Shown here: in pieces, positions 28,593 to 38,741 of the stretch
Position numbering within the stretch: the first letter of the stretch is position 1
Layout of the letters: every line of letters starts with the position of its first letter
NCBI RefSeq assembly: GCF_014694375.1
Contig: NZ_JAAUWW010000015.1
Location: forward strand, 1 to 64,000
From: Vibrio sp. S17_S38
GTDB taxonomy: Bacteria; Pseudomonadota; Gammaproteobacteria; Enterobacterales; Vibrionaceae
Length of the DNA stretch: 64,000 bases
Direction: 5' to 3'
The notes under the pieces: generated by a model
Databases searched by the model: none
The model's input: only the letters and a program-made list of their open reading frames with translations
Told to the model about the DNA's origin: nothing
Made by a program: the position numbers and the translations under genes

Positions 28593-28621
28593 AACCTCTA
28601 TCAATAAGATCGATAGAGGTT
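28593..28621 (-). terminator. Terminator after ribA
   Basis: AACCTCTATC and GATAGAGGTT (10-bp arms, nine-base loop) are followed on the minus strand by seven T residues. Confidence 0.85.
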
Positions 28622-28678
28622 CATAAAATAGATAATGATTGACTACATATAAGGTGTTACAGACTAGATTTTTTACCA

Positions 28679-29278
28679 CTAATCGAATTTTAAACGATGC
28701 TTCCCATGAGATGCTTTCGCTTTCAAGTAACTTTCATTACCGGTTTTCATATGTACATGAGTTGGAATAACTTCTTCTAGTTCAATGCCAAACTCTTGTA
28801 ACTCTTTCATTTTTTTAGGGTTATTCGTAATCAATTTTATTTTATCAATTTCTAGCGCTTTTAGCATTTGAGCTGCTTCGGAAAAGTCACGTAAGTCATC
28901 CCCAAACCCTAAATGATTATTGGCTTCATAAGTATTCATACCTTCACTTTGTAAGCGATAAGCATCAATTTTATTGTATAAGCCAATACCACGACCTTCT
29001 TGACGCAAATATAATAAGATGCCGCCGTGTTGGCCCATTTTATTTACCGTTTCATCAAGTTGCTCGCCGCAATCACAACGAGAAGAATGGAATACATCGC
29101 CAGTTAAACATTCTGAATGCATACGAACTAATGGCGTCTGATCTTGTTTATCAGCTTGCTTAAAAATAATAGCGATGTGTTCTTTTTCGGTTTTAAGACC
29201 GTGAAATGACAATATCTCTGCACTAATATCACTATTAATACCCACTTTTAAGTCAACTCTGGCACGTACTTCAGCCAT
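28679..29278 (-). CDS. ribA: GTP cyclohydrolase II
   Basis: RibA opens GTP to a diaminopyrimidine, the first step of riboflavin synthesis. The 199-residue protein has the zinc cysteines in [20 protein letters not shown], the nucleophilic region [17 protein letters not shown] and LITNNPKKM. The start at 29278 is chosen because AGAGAG sits seven bases before it, giving the E. coli-like N-terminus. It is a stand-alone cyclohydrolase, not a RibBA fusion. No FMN riboswitch was seen upstream. Confidence 0.93.
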   Translation of the reverse strand: MAEVRARVDLKVGINSDISAEILSFHGLKTEKEHIAIIFKQADKQDQTPLVRMHSECLTGDVFHSSRCDCGEQLDETVNKMGQHGGILLYLRQEGRGIGLYNKIDAYRLQSEGMNTYEANNHLGFGDDLRDFSEAAQMLKALEIDKIKLITNNPKKMKELQEFGIELEEVIPTHVHMKTGNESYLKAKASHGKHRLKFD

Positions 29279-29479
29279 TTTATTCTCTCTATTCATTTGT
29301 TCTTCTACGAGATATTATTTCCCTAAACATCTTGAGACACAAGTAAAGTTAGGATTAATGATACAAATAATTATTGTTATAATATAACAATAACATGTGT
29401 AAGCAAGTAAAAACATAGTATTTTAGTCGGATATTATTGAAATACCTCTTTGAGGTAAGGTATCAAATTTTTGACGTAA

Positions 29480-29509
29480 AAAAGCCGAAGGCTTGAAGCT
29501 TCGGCTTTT
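29480..29509 (-). terminator. Terminator after gyrA
   Basis: AAAAGCCGAAG and CTTCGGCTTTT with an eight-base loop are followed on the minus strand by a T-rich tail. Confidence 0.85.
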
Positions 29510-29538
29510 ATTTCAAATAACAGTTGAAGAATTAATGA

Positions 29539-32187
29539 CTATTCTTGGTCTGTTTCTTGATTATCATCCGTTAAGTTGTCTACTTCTGTCGCTGATTCAT
29601 CAGTTGTTGGAGCAATAACCGCGACAACATCACCGTTCTCATCTAAGATAATTTCTTCTTCGATTTCTTCGATACGTTGTAAACCAACCACTTTTTCACC
29701 TTCAGAGGTACGGATCAATGTCACACCTTGTGTGTTACGACCAACCTGACTCACTTCCGATACACGAGTACGAACCAACGTGCCAGCATTAGTTATCATC
29801 ATGAACTCATCCGCATCCAATGCCTGAACCGCACCAACCACTTGGCCGTTACGCTCAGAAACCTTAATCGAGACAACACCCTTAGTGCCACGACCTTTAG
29901 TTGGATACTCAGTGATAACGGTACGTTTACCATAACCATTTTCAGTAACAGTCAGTACATCACCACCTTCGTTTGAAGGAATAATAAGTGAGACGACTTG
30001 ATCACCTTCTGCCAAGCGGATACCACGAACACCAGAAGCAGTACGTCCCATAGCGCGAACGTGCTCTTCACTAAAGCGAACCACTTTACCTTCTTTCGAG
30101 AACAGCATGATTTCATCAGAACCGGAAGTAATATCAACACCGATTAAAGAGTCTTCATCACGTAAATTTACTGCAATCAGGCCATTTGAACGAACATTAG
30201 CAAAACTTGCTAACGATGTTTTCTTAACCGTACCATCACCTGTTGCCATAAAGATAAATTTATCTTCAGTAAACTCAGTGACAGGAAGAATGGCGGTAAT
30301 ACGTTCATTTTCTTCTAGCGGTAAAATATTTACAATTGGTTTGCCACGAGCGTTACGACTCGCAAATGGTAATTGGTAAGTCTTCAAGCGGTATGTTTTA
30401 CCACGAGTTGAGAAACATAAAATATTGTCATGCGTATTGGCAACTAATAGACGCTCGATGAAATCTTCATCTTTCATCTTAGTTGCACTCTTACCTTTAC
30501 CACCACGACGTTGAGCTTCGTAATCGCTTAGAATTTGATACTTCACATAACCTTCGTGAGAAAGTGTTACAACAACATCTTCTCTCGCGATCAGCTCTTC
30601 CATATCAATATCATGGCTAGCCGCTGTAATTTCAGTACGGCGAGCATCACCAAACGCTTCACGAACCGCTTCAAGTTCTTCACGAATCACTTCCATCAAA
30701 CGCTCTGTGCTTGAAAGAATGTGAATCAATTCTGCAATTTCATCTAATAATGCTTTGTATTCATCAAGAATCTTATCGTGCTCTAAACCAGTTAGGCGGT
30801 GTAGGCGCAATTCTAGGATAGCTTGTGCTTGTTGCTCGGTTAAGAAGTATTCGCCATCACGAATGCCGTATTGATCTTCTAACCAATCAGGTCGCGCGGC
30901 ATCTGTCCCTGCACGCTCAAGCATGCCAGCAACGTTACCAAGCGGCCAACCACGAGCCACCAAGCCAATTTTAGCTTCAGCAGGGGTTGGAGCTTGTTTA
31001 ATAAGTTCGATGATTTCATCAATGTTTGATAGAGCAAGTGATAAAGCTTCCAGAATATGAGCGCGATCACGAGCTTTACGTAATTCGAAGATAGTACGAC
31101 GTGTTACTACTTCACGGCGATGATCAACGAAGCACTTAATCATTTCTTTAAGGTTGAACAGTTTCGGTTGGCCGTTATCTAGCGCAACCATGTTCACGCC
31201 AAAAGTCGTTTGCAATTGAGTTTGTGAATACAAGTTGTTTAAAACCACTTCACCTACCGCATCACGCTTACATTCAATAACGATACGCATGCCGTCTTTA
31301 TCTGACTCATCACGCAGCGCACTGATACCTTCAACTTTTTTGTCTTTTACTAACTCGGCAATTTTTTCAATTACGCGAGCTTTGTTCACTTGGTATGGAA
31401 TTTCAGTTACAACGATTGTTTCGCGACCATTTTTTTCCACATCGATATGTGCTTTTGAACGCATGTAAACTTTACCGCGTCCAGTTTTGTATGCGTCAAT
31501 AATACCTTTACGACCACTAATTAAAGCCGCCGTTGGGAAATCAGGACCAGGAATGAATTCCATTAACTCATCAATGGTAATGCTTTCATTGCTAATATAA
31601 GCCAAACAACCATCGACCACTTCACCTAAGTTATGTGGTGGAATATTAGTTGCCATACCTACCGCGATACCTGAAGCACCATTAATCAATAGGTTAGGCA
31701 CTTTAGTTGGCATAACCGCCGGAATTCTTTCCGTTCCGTCATAGTTATCAACGTAATCAACTGTTTCTTTATCAAGATCAGCAAGCAGTTCATGTGCAAT
31801 TTTAGACATACGAACTTCGGTATAACGCATCGCCGCGGCAGAGTCGCCATCGATAGAACCAAAGTTACCTTGGCCGTCGGCAAGCATATAACGTAAAGAG
31901 AATGGTTGAGCCATACGAACGATGGTGTCATATACCGCACTATCACCATGTGGGTGATATTTACCGATCACGTCACCAACGACACGAGCAGATTTTTTGT
32001 AAGGTTTATTCCAATCATTACCAAGCACATTCATCGCGAATAAAACTCGGCGGTGAACAGGCTTTAGACCATCGCGCACATCAGGAAGTGCACGACCAAC
32101 GATGACAGACATCGCATAATCAAGATACGAACCGCGAAGTTCGTCTTCAATATTTACTGGCGTAATTTGTTTAGCTAAATCGCTCAT
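29539..32187 (-). CDS. gyrA: DNA gyrase subunit A
   Basis: GyrA is the breakage-rejoining subunit of the A2B2 type II topoisomerase that introduces negative supercoils. At 882 residues it is full length. The N-terminus aligns residue for residue with E. coli, giving Tyr122 as catalytic residue (AAMRYTE) and a quinolone-resistance region with Ser83 and Asp87 (GDSAVYDT), that is, the susceptible-type residues. The GyrA box QRRGGKGK lies at the start of the C-terminal beta-pinwheel. The C-terminal tail is acidic. It is monocistronic, followed by a terminator. Confidence 0.98.
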   Translation of the reverse strand: MSDLAKQITPVNIEDELRGSYLDYAMSVIVGRALPDVRDGLKPVHRRVLFAMNVLGNDWNKPYKKSARVVGDVIGKYHPHGDSAVYDTIVRMAQPFSLRYMLADGQGNFGSIDGDSAAAMRYTEVRMSKIAHELLADLDKETVDYVDNYDGTERIPAVMPTKVPNLLINGASGIAVGMATNIPPHNLGEVVDGCLAYISNESITIDELMEFIPGPDFPTAALISGRKGIIDAYKTGRGKVYMRSKAHIDVEKNGRETIVVTEIPYQVNKARVIEKIAELVKDKKVEGISALRDESDKDGMRIVIECKRDAVGEVVLNNLYSQTQLQTTFGVNMVALDNGQPKLFNLKEMIKCFVDHRREVVTRRTIFELRKARDRAHILEALSLALSNIDEIIELIKQAPTPAEAKIGLVARGWPLGNVAGMLERAGTDAARPDWLEDQYGIRDGEYFLTEQQAQAILELRLHRLTGLEHDKILDEYKALLDEIAELIHILSSTERLMEVIREELEAVREAFGDARRTEITAASHDIDMEELIAREDVVVTLSHEGYVKYQILSDYEAQRRGGKGKSATKMKDEDFIERLLVANTHDNILCFSTRGKTYRLKTYQLPFASRNARGKPIVNILPLEENERITAILPVTEFTEDKFIFMATGDGTVKKTSLASFANVRSNGLIAVNLRDEDSLIGVDITSGSDEIMLFSKEGKVVRFSEEHVRAMGRTASGVRGIRLAEGDQVVSLIIPSNEGGDVLTVTENGYGKRTVITEYPTKGRGTKGVVSIKVSERNGQVVGAVQALDADEFMMITNAGTLVRTRVSEVSQVGRNTQGVTLIRTSEGEKVVGLQRIEEIEEEIILDENGDVVAVIAPTTDESATEVDNLTDDNQETDQE

Positions 32188-32587
32188 AGAGCCATTATCC
32201 CTCTATTCTTTTTGATCGCATGATTTATATAAAAGCCCAAAATAGCTTTAAAATTGCGACACGCACAAGGTGTAAAAATATAACACATAAAACCACTTCT
32301 CGGCATCTATTTCATATTGCTTTTAAGCTGTTGATAGCAACTTCACGCTTTAAGTGCAGAAAAATTGAACTACGCTCAAAATATTAGCGCGATGACAAGG
32401 CAATAAGATAGACGAATAGACATAATCTCAATCTATTTTAATGATAAGTAAGTGCATCTTATATCGTGCTAACTCTAAATCTAATGAATATAAAATTGGA
32501 TTAATGCTATTTATCAAATACATCTTGTTCTATTTGTCGCTCTATTCTTTCCTGATATAGTGTTAACCATCTTAATATTGAGAAAGA
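32188..32587. other. gyrA/ubiG divergent intergenic region
   Basis: This 400-base AT-rich stretch separates two divergent housekeeping genes. It must hold both promoters. No RNA gene or open frame with a ribosome-binding site was seen. Confidence 0.5.
32534..32561 (+). promoter_or_regulatory. Sigma70-like promoter for ubiG
   Basis: TTGTCG (-35 like) and TATAGT (-10 like) are separated by 16 bases and lie about 27 bases before the ubiG start. The match is partial. Confidence 0.4.
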
Positions 32588-33307
32588 ATGACCAATATGA
32601 CAACTAAACAGAATGTTGATCCTGCTGAGATCAAAAAATTTGCGGATATGGCCTCTCGTTGGTGGGATTTAGATGGTGAATTTAAGCCTCTACACCAAAT
32701 CAATCCGTTACGTTTAAACTTTGTTTTAGATAATGCTGACGGCCTATTTGCGAAAAAAGTACTTGATGTCGGTTGTGGTGGCGGAATTTTAGCTGAGAGT
32801 ATGGCAAAAGAAGGCGCCGAAGTTACTGGATTGGACATGGGCGCAGAGCCGCTTGAAGTCGCACGATTACACGCACTTGAGACCGGTACAAACCTAACTT
32901 ATATTCAAAGTACAGTAGAAGATCACGCCGAACAGAATCCTGCCAGTTATGATGTTGTTACCTGTATGGAGATGCTCGAACATGTGCCAGATCCTTTATC
33001 GGTGATCCAAGCCTGTTCAAAATTAGTTAAACCCGGCGGTCATGTTTTTTTCTCAACCTTAAACCGTAATGTTAAATCTTACCTATTTGCGATTGTCGGT
33101 GCTGAACAAGTCATGAAATTAGTCCCTAAAGGCACTCACGACCATGCTAAATTCATTCGACCTTCAGAACTGCTTAAAATGGTCGATAGCACATCACTAC
33201 AAGAGCAATCCATTACTGGTTTAGGTTACAACTTACTCACTGATACTTACTCGCTTGGTAGAAACGTTGATGTCAATTACATCATTCATACTCAGTGTAT
33301 AAAATAA
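32588..33307 (+). CDS. ubiG: Ubiquinone biosynthesis O-methyltransferase
   Basis: UbiG performs both O-methylations in ubiquinone synthesis using S-adenosylmethionine. The 239-residue protein has the SAM motif [17 protein letters not shown], acidic [13 protein letters not shown], and the family signatures [20 protein letters not shown] and [11 protein letters not shown]. It is divergent from gyrA, the same arrangement as in E. coli, and lies upstream of the nrd operon. Confidence 0.95.
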   Translation: MTNMTTKQNVDPAEIKKFADMASRWWDLDGEFKPLHQINPLRLNFVLDNADGLFAKKVLDVGCGGGILAESMAKEGAEVTGLDMGAEPLEVARLHALETGTNLTYIQSTVEDHAEQNPASYDVVTCMEMLEHVPDPLSVIQACSKLVKPGGHVFFSTLNRNVKSYLFAIVGAEQVMKLVPKGTHDHAKFIRPSELLKMVDSTSLQEQSITGLGYNLLTDTYSLGRNVDVNYIIHTQCIK

Positions 33308-33336
33308 CGAAATTTCAAATCATTTACCGTGTGAAT

Positions 33337-33358
33337 AACCGATCATAAAACATCGGTT
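33337..33358 (+). terminator. Terminator after ubiG
   Basis: AACCGAT and ATCGGTT (7-bp arms, eight-base loop) run into TTTTC 30 bases after the stop codon. Confidence 0.6.
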
Positions 33359-33564
33359 TTCATACATGACTATTTCATAAAAACATGCCTAATCGCACAC
33401 AATTAAATCGATCTTTTTTCTGATCATTTTCTATTAAAGATCAAGCTAAATATTTTTTTGATCGGCTAGTTTTTCTGCATAATATTATGAGATTTTTTTT
33501 CTTTCCCAGTAATACATAATTGCATAGGTTAGTAGCTACTTACTGAAAAAAAACTATCCCTCAC

Positions 33565-33573
33565 TTATCCACA
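33565..33573 (+). promoter_or_regulatory. DnaA box upstream of nrdA
   Basis: TTATCCACA is an exact consensus DnaA box, 200 bases before nrdA. The E. coli nrdAB promoter is controlled by DnaA through such sites. Confidence 0.6.
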
Positions 33574-33609
33574 GCCCTCATTATTTCCTGACTTGAAAAC
33601 TCAAGCATT

Positions 33610-33657
33610 TCGCACTATCTTGTAACCTATTCAAGGAAGAGGCCCCATATGTAGTGT
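33610..33657 (+). promoter_or_regulatory. Tandem NrdR-like boxes upstream of nrdA
   Basis: TCGCACTATCTTGTAA (33610-33625) and GCCCCATATGTAGTGT (33642-33657) each match most positions of the NrdR box ACACWATATNTWGTGT. Their starts are 32 bp apart, the three-helical-turn phasing typical of NrdR box pairs. NrdR represses ribonucleotide reductase genes. Confidence 0.6.
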
Positions 33658-33764
33658 TTGTTACTTTTCCTTGAATCAAGACAAGCCAGTCAAAAGCTCG
33701 CAACTTTCGAACACATTTAGCATGCGGCTTTGCACCATTTAGTTAGTTAGGGAACTCAATTCGA

Positions 33765-36053
33765 ATGAATCAACAATTGACAGTCACGAAACGTGATGGA
33801 TATAAAGAGCAAATCGATCTTGAAAAGATCCACCGAGTGATCACATGGGCTGCAGAAGATTTACATAATGTTTCCGTGTCACAAGTTGAACTAAAGGCTC
33901 ATATCCAATTTTATGACGGTATTACCACTTCTGATATCCATGAAACTATCATTAAATCAGCAGCGGATCTCATCTCAGAACAAAGCCCTGACTACCAATA
34001 CTTAGCAGCACGCTTATCCGTTTTCCATTTGCGTAAAAAGGCTTATGGCGAATTTGAACCACCAGCATTATTTGATCATGTCGCTAAATTAGTTGATATG
34101 GGTAAATATGATAAACATTTGCTAGAAGATTACACGGCAGACGAATTTAACGCGATGGATCAATTCCTTGATCATAACCGCGATATGAACTTCTCTTATG
34201 CTGCGGTTAAGCAACTTGAAGGTAAGTATTTCGTCCAAAACCGTGTTACCAAACAAATCTACGAAAGTGCCCAATTTCTCTATATTTTGGTTGCTGCTTG
34301 TTTATTTGCCAAATACCCAAAAGACACTCGCCTTGATTACATCAAACGCTTTTACGATGCTGTATCAATGTTTAAAATTTCGCTACCAACACCAATCATG
34401 GCTGGCGTCCGCACGCCTACTCGTCAATTTAGTTCATGTGTCTTAATCGAATGTGGTGATAGCTTAGATTCTATTAACGCCACTGCTAGCTCAATTGTTC
34501 GTTACGTTTCTCAACGTGCAGGTATCGGTATCAATGCAGGCCGTATTCGTGCGCTTGGTTCTGAAATCCGTAATGGCGAAGCCTTCCATACCGGCTGTAT
34601 CCCATTTTATAAATACTTTCAAACAGCGGTAAAATGTTGCTCACAAGGCGGCGTACGTGGCGGCGCTGCAACTATGTTCTACCCTCTTTGGCACGGAGAA
34701 GTTCAATCCCTGTTAGTCCTTAAAAACAACCGTGGTGTTGAAGAGAACCGCGTTCGCCATATGGACTACGGTGTTCAGCTAAATAAACTTATGTACTCTC
34801 GCCTCATTAAAGGCGGTCACATCAGCTTATTCTCACCTTCAGATGTTCCTGGTCTTTATGATGCATTTTTCGAAGACCAAGATAGATTTGAAGAACTGTA
34901 TGTGAAATACGAAGCGGATACTTCTATCCGTCGTGAAACCGTGAAAGCCGTCGATTTGTTCTCTCTACTTATGCAAGAGCGTGCTTCTACTGGTCGTATT
35001 TATATCCAAAACGTCGATCACTGTAATACTCACAGTCCATTTGATCCAAGCGTAGCACCAGTACGTCAATCTAACTTATGCCTTGAGATTGCACTGCCAA
35101 CTAAACCACTTAGCAACGTAGATGATGATGAAGGTGAAATTGCACTTTGTACACTTTCAGCCTTTAACTTGGGTGAAATTAAAGAACTGAGTGATTTTGA
35201 AGATTTATCTGATCTTGTTATTCGTGCTTTAGATGCATTATTAGACTACCAAGATTACCCTCTTCCAGCTGCACGTAAAGCAACAATGAACCGTCGCACA
35301 TTGGGTGTAGGCGTAATTAATTATGCATACTACTTAGCTAAAAATGGTGTGAAATACTCAGATGGTAGTGCTAACGGTTTAACCCACCGTACTTTTGAAG
35401 CGATGCAATATTACCTTCTAAAAGCATCAGTAGAACTTGCGAAAGAAAAAGGCGCTTGCCCTGCTTTCAATGAAACGACCTATTCAAAAGGCACTCTACC
35501 AATCGATACTTATAAGAAAGATTTGGATGCCATTTGTAATGAGCCTTTACACTTAGATTGGGAAACGTTGCGCAGCGAAATAATGACGCATGGTTTACGT
35601 AACTCGACCTTAACAGCCTTGATGCCATCTGAAACATCATCACAAATCTCTAATGCAACCAATGGTATTGAACCACCACGAGGATTTGTATCGGTTAAGG
35701 CATCAAAAGACGGCATTCTGAAACAAGTGGTTCCTGAATATCAAGCATTGAAAGACAAATATGAACTATTATGGAAAATTCCATCTAATGACGGTTATCT
35801 GCATTTGGTCGGGATTATGCAAAAGTTCGTTGATCAATCTATCTCTGCCAACACAAACTACGATCCAAATGCTCAAGAAAATGGTAAAGTCCCAATGAAG
35901 CTGCTACTTAAAGATTTACTGACAGCTTATAAATTTGGTGTCAAAACATTGTATTATCACAACACTCGTGACGGTGCGAGTGATGAACAAGGTGATAATG
36001 GCATAGTTGTTGAACAAGAAGATGATTGCGCAGGCGGTGGCTGTAAAATCTAA
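33765..36053 (+). CDS. nrdA: Ribonucleotide reductase class Ia, alpha subunit
   Basis: NrdA reduces ribonucleoside diphosphates to deoxyribonucleotides. The 762-residue protein has an N-terminal ATP-cone (KRDGYKEQIDLEKIHRVI), the radical-active Cys region SNLCLEIALPT, the NTLT-like region FSSCVLIECGD with the first redox Cys, and the C-terminal shuttle pair Cys755/Cys760 in DDCAGGGCKI. Size and motifs equal E. coli NrdA. It is followed by nrdB after a hairpin and shares the NrdR/DnaA-type control region. Confidence 0.97.
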   Translation: MNQQLTVTKRDGYKEQIDLEKIHRVITWAAEDLHNVSVSQVELKAHIQFYDGITTSDIHETIIKSAADLISEQSPDYQYLAARLSVFHLRKKAYGEFEPPALFDHVAKLVDMGKYDKHLLEDYTADEFNAMDQFLDHNRDMNFSYAAVKQLEGKYFVQNRVTKQIYESAQFLYILVAACLFAKYPKDTRLDYIKRFYDAVSMFKISLPTPIMAGVRTPTRQFSSCVLIECGDSLDSINATASSIVRYVSQRAGIGINAGRIRALGSEIRNGEAFHTGCIPFYKYFQTAVKCCSQGGVRGGAATMFYPLWHGEVQSLLVLKNNRGVEENRVRHMDYGVQLNKLMYSRLIKGGHISLFSPSDVPGLYDAFFEDQDRFEELYVKYEADTSIRRETVKAVDLFSLLMQERASTGRIYIQNVDHCNTHSPFDPSVAPVRQSNLCLEIALPTKPLSNVDDDEGEIALCTLSAFNLGEIKELSDFEDLSDLVIRALDALLDYQDYPLPAARKATMNRRTLGVGVINYAYYLAKNGVKYSDGSANGLTHRTFEAMQYYLLKASVELAKEKGACPAFNETTYSKGTLPIDTYKKDLDAICNEPLHLDWETLRSEIMTHGLRNSTLTALMPSETSSQISNATNGIEPPRGFVSVKASKDGILKQVVPEYQALKDKYELLWKIPSNDGYLHLVGIMQKFVDQSISANTNYDPNAQENGKVPMKLLLKDLLTAYKFGVKTLYYHNTRDGASDEQGDNGIVVEQEDDCAGGGCKI

Positions 36054-36068
36054 CACCATTTAAAAACC

Positions 36069-36096
36069 GTAACCTGCTTCTTTTGTTGCAGGTTAC
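36069..36096 (+). terminator. Hairpin between nrdA and nrdB
   Basis: GTAACCTGC and GCAGGTTAC with a ten-base loop are followed by TTTCATT, a weak U-tract. It probably attenuates or protects the nrdA message rather than ending all transcription. Confidence 0.6.
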
Positions 36097-36299
36097 TTTC
36101 ATTAAATACCTTCTAAAGTAAAAGCATCAATAGAAATATGCTCTCATTATATTTTGGAAGGTAATACAGCAGCTTATTTTAAGTAACAGTTGCTTTTGAA
36201 TAGCCAATATCCCCAATAATTGAAGTTACAGTACACGTAGCCAACAAAGCTGCAGTTTCAAAATAATATGGGTATACGCTATTCACTTAAGAGGTTTAC

Positions 36300-37433
36300 A
36301 TGGCATACAGTATTTTTAATCAAAATAAAAACGATCAACTAAAAGAGCCAATGTTTCTTGGCCAATCAGTCAACGTTGCACGTTACGATCAACAAAAATT
36401 TGAAATCTTTGAGAAATTGATCGAAAAACAATTATCTTTTTTCTGGCGTCCTGAAGAAGTTGATGTTTCAAGCGACCGTATTGATTACAACAAGTTACCT
36501 GATCATGAAAAACATATTTTCATCAGTAACTTAAAATATCAAACGCTATTAGATTCAATCCAAGGTCGCAGTCCAAACGTTGCCCTCCTCCCTTTAGTGT
36601 CGCTACCTGAGTTAGAAACTTGGATTGAAACATGGTCATTTTCTGAAACAATCCACTCCCGTTCTTATACGCATATTATTCGTAATATTGTTAATGATCC
36701 AAGCGTGGTGTTTGACGATATCGTTGAGAATGAACACATCGTTAAACGTGCTAAAGATATCGCGCATTACTACGATAAATTAATCAGTTTAACCAATGAT
36801 TATCATCGCTATGGTGAAGGCACACATATTCTTAACGGCGAAGAAGTAAATGTCAGCTTAATGGCATTAAAAAAGCAACTTTATCTTTGCCTAATGTCTG
36901 TTAACGCCTTAGAAGCAATTCGTTTTTATGTCAGTTTTGCTTGTTCATTTGCCTTTGCTGAGCGTGAATTAATGGAAGGCAACGCTAAAATCATCAAATT
37001 GATTGCGCGTGATGAAGCTCTTCACCTTACAGGAACTCAACATATGTTGAATATTCTACGTAATGGGCAAGATGACTTTAGCTTTATGCAAATTGCAGAA
37101 GAATGTAAGCAAGACTGCTTTGATCTTTTCAAAGAAGCAGCCGAGCAAGAAAAAGAATGGGCAGAATACTTATTTAAAGATGGCTCAATGATCGGCCTTA
37201 ACAAAGATATTCTGTGCCAATACGTTGAGTACATCACCAATATTCGAATGCAAGCGGTTGGTTTAGAAATGGCCTATCCAAAGGCAACGTCAAACCCTAT
37301 TCCATGGATTAATGCTTGGTTATCTTCTGATAATGTACAAGTTGCACCTCAAGAAACTGAAATTAGTTCATACCTTGTTGGTCAAATTGATAACGAAATT
37401 GGCGCGGATGACTTTGGAGATTTCGAGCTGTAA
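36300..37433 (+). CDS. nrdB: Ribonucleotide reductase class Ia, beta subunit
   Basis: NrdB carries the di-iron centre and tyrosyl radical. The 377-residue product has iron ligands in [15 protein letters not shown] (Glu, His), ENEHIVKRA and [14 protein letters not shown] (Glu, His), and the acidic C-terminus (DDFGDFEL) that docks to NrdA. GAGG precedes the ATG. It lies 246 bases after nrdA and only 15 bases before the ferredoxin gene that helps maintain its cofactor. Confidence 0.97.
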   Translation: MAYSIFNQNKNDQLKEPMFLGQSVNVARYDQQKFEIFEKLIEKQLSFFWRPEEVDVSSDRIDYNKLPDHEKHIFISNLKYQTLLDSIQGRSPNVALLPLVSLPELETWIETWSFSETIHSRSYTHIIRNIVNDPSVVFDDIVENEHIVKRAKDIAHYYDKLISLTNDYHRYGEGTHILNGEEVNVSLMALKKQLYLCLMSVNALEAIRFYVSFACSFAFAERELMEGNAKIIKLIARDEALHLTGTQHMLNILRNGQDDFSFMQIAEECKQDCFDLFKEAAEQEKEWAEYLFKDGSMIGLNKDILCQYVEYITNIRMQAVGLEMAYPKATSNPIPWINAWLSSDNVQVAPQETEISSYLVGQIDNEIGADDFGDFEL

Positions 37434-37448
37434 TCGCTCTTATTGCTT

Positions 37449-37727
37449 ATGAATAAAATGCACGTCAACCAAGCCACTTTATTAGAGACCGACAACAGAA
37501 CAACCTTGCTTGAGGCAATGGAAGGTGCAGGATTACAACCTGAATTCCAGTGTCGAGATGGGCATTGTGGTGCCTGTAAATGTGAATTGGTATCTGGTGA
37601 AGTAGAATATGTTGGCTTTGCATTAGCCTTTACACATCCAAAAGAAATTTTGCCTTGTATATGTAAAGCTAAAACAGACTTAGTTTTAGAAAAAGTTCGT
37701 TATCAAACCATAAAACAACGGGCATAA
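37449..37727 (+). CDS. yfaE: 2Fe-2S ferredoxin-like protein for NrdB cofactor maintenance
   Basis: The 92-residue plant-type ferredoxin has the cluster motif CRDGHCGACKCEL (C-x4-C-x2-C) and the fourth Cys in ILPCICKAK. YfaE in E. coli supplies electrons to rebuild the diferric-tyrosyl radical of NrdB, and the gene sits right after nrdB here too. ATG 37449 is taken as start; a TTG at 37443 and an ATG at 37458 are possible. No ribosome-binding site is evident, suggesting coupling to nrdB. Confidence 0.88.
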   Translation: MNKMHVNQATLLETDNRTTLLEAMEGAGLQPEFQCRDGHCGACKCELVSGEVEYVGFALAFTHPKEILPCICKAKTDLVLEKVRYQTIKQRA

Positions 37728-37755
37728 AGAATAGCTGACCTCGTAAAACAGATAT

Positions 37756-37792
37756 AAAAAACGCTAAGTATTTTAATTACTTAGCGTTTTTT
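37756..37792. terminator. Bidirectional terminator after the nrd operon
   Basis: Perfect 15-bp arms AAAAAACGCTAAGTA and TACTTAGCGTTTTTT surround a seven-base loop; both strands end in T tracts, serving the nrd operon and the converging DUF481 gene. Confidence 0.92.
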
Positions 37793-37823
37793 AATCAATC
37801 ATAAAGACGAGTATAAAAGGTTA

Positions 37824-38573
37824 TTAAAAATCGTAGCTGATACTGACCGTCGTATAAATTTCATCATTACTCTTATCCGAAGCCACATCAGTGTTATAGA
37901 TATATTTAGCATCAAATACTAATGCAACATCCCCAATCAGTTTATTACTTAAATTCGCTCCTAACGTATAAGTTGTATTGGATTTACCATAATCGACTTC
38001 TGCATCTCCACCTACCGATAAGCTATCTGTTACTTCTGTATCTGCATTAATGAAGGCATTCGCAATGATATCTTCCGTAACTTGATTTGGCGCATCCACA
38101 TCATCTGGTTGACGTTTGTTGTAACGATAACCAGGACCACCACCCACATTAACTTGTGTTGTATCACTATCAATTAATGCTTTTTCAATACCAGCGGTGA
38201 CCGAATACACTTCACGATAAGTCTCAAATTGATCATGTTCATATTTATTATCAATAAACGTTTTATAGCTCTTGGCGATTTGATAAGACAACTTATACCC
38301 AAGAGAATACTTATTAGTACCATCATCCTCTGAATCAGACGATTTTGTATAGTAAGTATCGCCTTTAAATTCATTTGTCCATTTAGCTTTTTCATACTTC
38401 AACTTAGCCGCTGAGTTCAAAGACGTTGAGCTGGTTGAAGCATTGGAATAGATAAAACCAAGTTTCATACCACCACTGAACTTTCCTTCATCAGGATCTG
38501 GAGTTTTCTCAGCTGAATAAGCAGTCGTTGTCGCAAGCAATATTGAAATAGGTGCAAGTGTTGTTAATTTCAT
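37824..38573 (-). CDS. DUF481 outer-membrane beta-barrel protein
   Basis: The 249-residue protein has a signal peptide (cut after TTAYSA) and alternating beta strands ending in the aromatic C-terminal strand YTTVSISYDF, the usual outer-membrane insertion signal. The pattern of strands (YSLGYKLSYQIAKSYKTF, VFDAKYIYNTD) fits the DUF481/YdiY family of putative salt-induced outer-membrane proteins. Function is unknown. It is monocistronic. Confidence 0.8.
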   Translation of the reverse strand: MKLTTLAPISILLATTTAYSAEKTPDPDEGKFSGGMKLGFIYSNASTSSTSLNSAAKLKYEKAKWTNEFKGDTYYTKSSDSEDDGTNKYSLGYKLSYQIAKSYKTFIDNKYEHDQFETYREVYSVTAGIEKALIDSDTTQVNVGGGPGYRYNKRQPDDVDAPNQVTEDIIANAFINADTEVTDSLSVGGDAEVDYGKSNTTYTLGANLSNKLIGDVALVFDAKYIYNTDVASDKSNDEIYTTVSISYDF

Positions 38574-38741
38574 GTCAAAGTCTCATTGTTATACCCCTGT
38601 AAACCGTATTAAAAACACCATTTACATTTGTCATAGCAATGACATGTTATTTAAACACCCACTTCAATCGAGTAAATATCCATCACAAAAAACTCATAAT
38701 AAATAAGGCTACTTTGTATTCTATAGATATTTACTCATTGT

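Noticed and set aside
29279..29470. FMN riboswitch upstream of ribA
   Set aside because: The conserved FMN-element sequences were not found.
30107..30379. Plus-strand frame inside gyrA
   Set aside because: It is a shadow of the full-length, well-conserved gyrA frame.
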